From assembly GCF_002999335.1 (NCBI RefSeq), contig NW_020312369.1:62001-126000 (forward strand): 64,000 nt of DNA, read 5' to 3'. The translations under genes were made by a program, and so were the position numbers. Positions 59,901 through 64,000 of the stretch are shown one piece after another. The stretch is from Cyclospora cayetanensis. Lineage: Eukaryota; Apicomplexa; Conoidasida; Eucoccidiorida; Eimeriidae. The notes beneath the pieces are model-generated. The model was given only the letters and a program-made list of their open reading frames with translations. It was not told the DNA's origin and did no database searches. Each line of letters starts with the position of its first letter. Within the stretch, counting starts at the first letter, position 1.

Positions 59901-62003
59901 TGGCTGCCTTGCAACCCCATGCATGTCCAAAGAACGTGAGGACGCTTGAGAGACGGGAGGGGGGCGCAACAAGAGGATCAGCCTGTGGAGCCGCGATCCC
60001 GGATCCAGTGAAAGAGCACTAGGGAATTCCTTAAACGGCAAAGAGGATATTGATTTGCTTACTCTCTTTAACACGCTGCATATGCTGCAGGTGCTCCCAG
60101 ACGCGGCTCTCTTGCTTTTTCTTCTCGGTTGCTTCGTAAGCATTCGCGAGAGTCTCTAAGCAGCAGGAGGGGCACCCGACGGTCACCAGTTCCAAGTAAA
60201 ATTCCGCAGGATTCAAGTACAGCGGCAAGGGATGTTCTGCAGGCGGCATCACAGCGCACAAGCGGTACTTATGCCCATCGGCAGTTGCCATTATGCGTTT
60301 TTTTCACACGAAAGGGATTTCTAGCCAAGCGCAAGAAGGGGGCACAGACACACGCCGAGGTCCATGCTGCAATAGAGCAAGCGTGCAAAGCGAAGCGCTC
60401 GCCAGGAGTAGAGTGCCGCATCAAGCCGGCCCGTCATTTGCCCACGGTAAGTGCTTGCCCGGTAGTTAGCCTACGCATATTGGAGCCTACTGCACAGCTG
60501 GCAGGCATTCCACGCATCTGCCTGCCCTCAAGCGCTGAAGGAGACACACAATTCATGCTCAGCAGGCTGACCTAGTCTCGTGAAATAGGCTTCCATGTAC
60601 TCCCTGGGTCCGTTATAGATGCAGCGGCCGGCAGCAAGCAGAATAACAGAGTCGAAGCACTCGAAGACCTCCGAGCGAGGCTGATGAATGGAAACAATGA
60701 AGGTGACACCACACTGAGAAGCGACGCGGCGCAAGCCAAGGACCAGTGAAGAGGCGTCTGTCGAGCTCAGGCCTGCAGGTGTATCGAGCAGAGCGCAGGG
60801 CATCAAGACTCAAACACAGAGGCGGAGTGGGTAAGAGCATGCGCGCATGAGGAAGGCGAACAGGCGGTTTGCTGACAATACGCGTTAGTTTGATCGCGGA
60901 GCACGAAGGCAAGCAGGCGATCGGCTATGCAGAGCAGAGAGCAAAGCCGGTAAAGGATCCAGGACAAAGGAATGGGAGGGGGAGGGAAGAGAGGAGAGGG
61001 GGTGAAGGGGGGTGTCGCCACGCCACAGAGAGACACAGAGCATACAAGACAGCAGTAGCCGAAGAAGGGCAAGAGAGGAGAAACCGAGAGGCCGATAGAG
61101 GGGGACACGCGGCGACTGAGGAAGAGAGAGACAGAGAGAGAGAGAGGCAGACAGAGAGAAACAGAGACAGAGAGACAGACAAAGAGAGAGACAGACAGAG
61201 AGAGCGAGAGAGACAGACAGAGAGACAGAGAAACAGACAGACAGAAAGAGAAACAGCAGACAGAGGCAGACAGACAGAGAGAAACAGAGACAGACAGAGA
61301 GACTGTATGCCACAAAGGTCGTGCAACAAGAGAGGCGCACCAGAAGTTGGCTCGTCACAAAAACATAGCTGCGCTAGCGACACGAGTGCTTGGCCAGCCA
61401 TGAGCCGTTTCTTTTGTCCCCCCGAGATTCCGCGAACGCGTATGTTGCCTACGCGCTGTTATATAAAGCAGAACACAATACCGATTTCGATGCAAACACA
61501 CGCATGCACGCAGAGCTACACAGCGGACCAATCTCGGGGTCCCTGGAGAGCCAAAGGGTACTGCGGGAGTGAGCAATGCACTTTAGGAATTTGCGCTCAA
61601 AGGGCTGCGTTTTGAGGCTTTAAGGAGGGATATACCTTATGTGCAACCTTGGAAAGGCCAAGGAACTCAATCGCACCATCCACAAGCTGGTGCCTCTCTT
61701 CCTTCGTATAATTCGTCTTTAGAGCTGCAGAAAACTCGAGAACCTCCTGAACGGTCTCTTGCCCCGTATATATCGCGTCCTGAGGCAAACAGAACCGCCA
61801 AAGTGGTCACAAAGCGCCTTCTAATGAATGAATCGAAAGCCTGTATATCTATAAACATCTCTCTAGACATAGACATGTATACACAGATATGTATATATAT
61901 AAGTACACTTCTATATGGATATACGTCCATATATATGTATATATCAGTTAGGCAAGCAAGACAGATGCATCCTACTTTGGCCGTCTTTACGGTCCGCGTG
62001 TGG

Positions 62004-62064
<61 letters not shown>

Positions 62065-62725
62065 GCCTCGAATAGATACCTGCCGGGAAACCCCTACCTG
62101 CGGCACATAGATTGCGACGCGCTTGAGGTCTCTGTATACTCGGGGGACGCCATTAAGGAAGACATCGCCATCGTGCTTCGCCTTTTTTCCGCTAAGGCAG
62201 TCCAGCAAGGTGGTTTTGCCGCTGCCTGAGGGGCCCATAAGGGCAACTACGCTGCCGGGCTTGATGACGCCTGAGCAGAGAGCAATCCAGCAATATGCGA
62301 ACTGCATGCAGAAGCCTTGTACACCTCGTGTAGCGGCGCTCCCACCACTTTGACAAAAAATTGCATGCTGCAAATGCCGCAGGTAGCGGCAGCACTGGGA
62401 GCCACCGTTGAAGCAGCTTGCCTGAGATAGGATGCAGAATGGTAACCGTTTCCTCCCCTGAGAAGCTCCTTTTTTTGATGCTATAAGACACATCGCGGAA
62501 GGCCAAGTAACACCCGCGAAGAACCTCGCTGCCAGTCGCAGGCGATCCCCCTGTGAGGCCTTCCGGAGCTACTTTAGCACGCCTCGTAGACTCCCTCGTG
62601 AGCAAGGATGCAGTATGTAGGGATGTCGAGGGAGTGGCAGCTCGAATCCTCGAGGCTTCGCTCTGTGGTTCACCCCCTACCTCTCCAGCAGCCTTGCTGC
62701 TGTCATTCCAGAGGCCTAGGCGCAT
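56938..62725 (-). CDS. ABCG-type half ABC transporter
   Basis: ABCG half transporters dimerise and use ATP to export lipids or xenobiotics. Resolved exons are 62422-62725, 62098-62270, 61636-61779, 61341-61455, 60572-60772, 60063-60236, 59057-59357, 58679-58868, 58378-58500, 58034-58159, 57309-57414 and 56938-57141. At least one more, near 57,550-57,830, is unresolved. The nucleotide-binding domain has [13 protein letters not shown], Walker [10 protein letters not shown], the Q-loop [15 protein letters not shown], signature ISGGQKKR, Walker B with [10 protein letters not shown], then LSSTD and the H-loop [10 protein letters not shown]. The membrane half has [18 protein letters not shown], hydrophobic helices including [20 protein letters not shown], and [17 protein letters not shown]. 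The end is [13 protein letters not shown] Lys/Glu/Thr-rich linker (exon 59057-59357) is an insertion relative to short family members. The first intron appears to be GC-AG. The D-loop has Ser where Asp is usual. Confidence 0.9.
59468..59516. repeat. cluster of GCATGCATGC palindromes
   Basis: GCAAGCATGCATGCAAGCATGC-type sequence in an ABCG intron, holding several overlapping TGCATGCA octamers. Confidence 0.85.
59825..59886. repeat. GTCTGTCT microsatellite
   Basis: A short (TCTG)n array in the same ABCG intron. Confidence 0.9.
61118..61308. repeat. ACAGAGAG purine array (polypyrimidine on the coding strand)
   Basis: About 190 bases of (ACAGAG)n/(AGAG)n in the intron immediately after the exon with the ABC signature and Walker B motif. 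On the coding strand it is a long CT tract. Confidence 0.93.
62008..62062. repeat. (TA)n tract
   Basis: About 55 bases of TA dinucleotide in the ABCG intron between exons 2 and 3, starting about 36 bases downstream (coding strand) of the exon 2 donor. Confidence 0.95.
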
Positions 62726-63813
62726 GGTATTCAAAGCCCTGATGACGGCAAGAAATCACAGGAGGGGCAGGCAGCGCTGGTAGGCGCTTGCTGCTGCGGT
62801 GTATCGCCACTCGGCGAAAGGCACAACGCTTCGAAGGACGGGTTTGGTGCTGCTTTGGCTGCCGTTGCTGCCCGTGCAGCAGCAGCGCGATCGCTTCAGC
62901 AATTCCAGCGGAAGCTACGGAGCTTCGTGCAAGGGGAGCTCCTGTAAACCGGTGTTGCTTGCTGGTGCTACTGCCTGCTGGTGCTACTGCTTGCTGGTGC
63001 TACTGCTTGCTGATGCTGCTAGCTGGAATCCTGGAGGCCCTTGCAGGAAACGCTGGCAAGGCAAGACCAAAAGCACCATATAAGAGGAGACGTGAGCAGG
63101 AAGTACTTACTCCCGCACAGGAAAATTCTCGTTTAAGGGAGAAAAAGCCGCAAACACGATATATGTGCACTCCAGCGACGCGGCGCCTTCATAGCGAGCA
63201 GCCCGCGATTTTCGGAGGGCCTCCCTCGAAAGCCCACGCGGCTGCTCCCGTTTATTCCCCTAGAACTTCGAAACAAGAACAATCGAAGAACAAAACAATG
63301 CCTGTTAGAGAGTGTAGGCATGCCAGAAATAGCGGGTTTACATACACACTTCGCGCTGAAGGGGGCCTACAGCATCCACGTCAGAGAAACCCGCGCACTG
63401 CAGCCGAAGTGTTTCACCCGATTGCGCGTAGGCACGCATGCCTCCATGAGGGCTTGCGCATAGAGACCTCTAATTCTGCCTTCCAGCCTCTAATATGTGT
63501 GTAAATTAAAGCCAGCTGTTGGGGGTACGAGCTTGAATCGACAGAGGCCGTGAGGGTGTGGGGTGTGTGTATGTGTATCTGCGTTTGTGTGTCTGTCTAT
63601 GGATGTCTCGAGGCATTCATGCTCCGCGTGCCGATGATGCTCCCTGCTGCTGCTGCTCGCATCCTGGTCCCTCCTCGACCTCTGAATAGCATTATTAGTG
63701 GCGTTTTTCTCGTCACGCAGCGTAGCACAGACGGCAACGGCAGCGCGAAGTAGACAGCAGGAGAGGCGACGGCACTGGGCGTTCCCGAGTGGACTCGTCG
63801 CTGTGTAGCAGCC
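62726..63813. other. divergent intergenic region
   Basis: The upstream region of ABCG (minus) and of the partial plus-strand gene at 63814. It contains a short repeat of TGCTGGTGCTACTGCTTGC units at about 62,955-63,010 and a GTGTGTATGTG tract near 63,558. No gene is supported. Confidence 0.5.
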
Positions 63814-64000
63814 ATGCTACGGCAGCAGCCTTTCTTTTCCTTCTTCTTGTTGTCGCTGCTGCTGCTGCTGTTTTTGCTGCCTCACTGGATCCCCGCCTTT
63901 AGGGTTGCTGCCTGGTGTCTTCAAGGCCAGCAGTACAGAGAGGCTCTCCCTCCCAGGCAGGGAAGGGGGGGCCCCTGGGGGCCCCCCCGCGCCTTCTTCT
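63814..64000 (+). CDS. 5' end of a secreted or membrane protein gene (runs off the window)
   Basis: An ATG at 63814 opens a frame still open at the window end (62 codons). It encodes a hydrophobic leader (MLRQQPFFSFFLLSLLLLLF, then LLPHWIPAF), which is a signal peptide or signal anchor, and then a Gln/Arg/Gly/Pro-rich segment including GRGGPWGPPRAF. The last codons are coded by a paired GGGGGCCCCC motif. It is oriented away from ABCG. The function cannot be judged from this fragment. I favour it as real because the Leu-rich leader starts exactly at the ATG. Confidence 0.5.
   Translation, partial: MLRQQPFFSFFLLSLLLLLFLLPHWIPAFRVAAWCLQGQQYREALPPRQGRGGPWGPPRAFF

Noticed and set aside
60803..61401. 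Minus-strand 157-170-codon frames rich in SVSLSLCLS
   Set aside because: An artefact of the AGAG/ACAG array in an ABCG intron; real coding ends at the donor at 61341.

Overview
The window looks like nuclear DNA from a coccidian apicomplexan, most likely Eimeria or a close relative. The evidence is: genes with many short exons and GT-AG introns of roughly 100-1,000 bases; CAG/GCA tracts running through exons and encoding poly-Gln and poly-Ala; very microsatellite-rich introns (TATG, ACAC, AT and CAGG repeats); frequent TGCATGCA octamers; and a gene set (formate/nitrite-type transporter, ABCG half transporter, YTH reader, PRP40, MFAP1) typical of this group. There is no bacterial or phage signature, no tRNA or rRNA gene that I could find, and no intact transposon. 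Exon boundaries were found by hand, matching splice-site sequence, reading-frame phase and protein-family conservation across each junction.

Layout. 0-0.9 kb: a minus-strand hypothetical. 1.9-9.7 kb (+): a 12-exon RluA-type RNA pseudouridine synthase with a large Gln/Ala insertion in its catalytic domain. 11-15.5 kb (-): a YTH-domain (m6A reader) gene. 17.5-21.0 kb (+): PRP40, a U1 snRNP splicing factor with WW and FF domains. 23.8-27.7 kb (+): MFAP1, a spliceosomal B-complex protein. 29.4-32.5 kb (+): an unrecognised multi-pass membrane protein. 32.5-37.3 kb: no convincing gene. 37.3-44.3 kb (-): a 12-exon gene joining a PH domain, a hydrophobic hairpin and a C-terminal CRAL-TRIO (Sec14) lipid-binding domain. 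46.5-48.3 kb (-): a cupin-like protein with a long disordered N-terminus. 49.9-50.7 kb (-): a single-exon type I membrane protein. 50.7-53.6 kb: no convincing gene. 53.6-55.8 kb (-): a formate/nitrite (lactate-type) transporter. 56.9-62.7 kb (-): an ABCG half transporter. 63.8 kb to the end (+): the first codons of a secreted or membrane protein that runs out of the window.

There is no operon logic. Two loose themes appear: RNA metabolism on the left (pseudouridine synthase, YTH reader, PRP40, MFAP1) and membrane or lipid biology on the right (multi-pass protein, PH/CRAL-TRIO protein, type I protein, FNT, ABCG). The points most worth a second look are the PH/CRAL-TRIO fusion, the ~290-residue insertion in the pseudouridine synthase, two probable GC-AG introns in the neighbouring FNT and ABCG genes, the altered D-loop of the ABCG protein, and a recurring paired GGGGGCCCCC motif scattered through unrelated genes and intergenic DNA.
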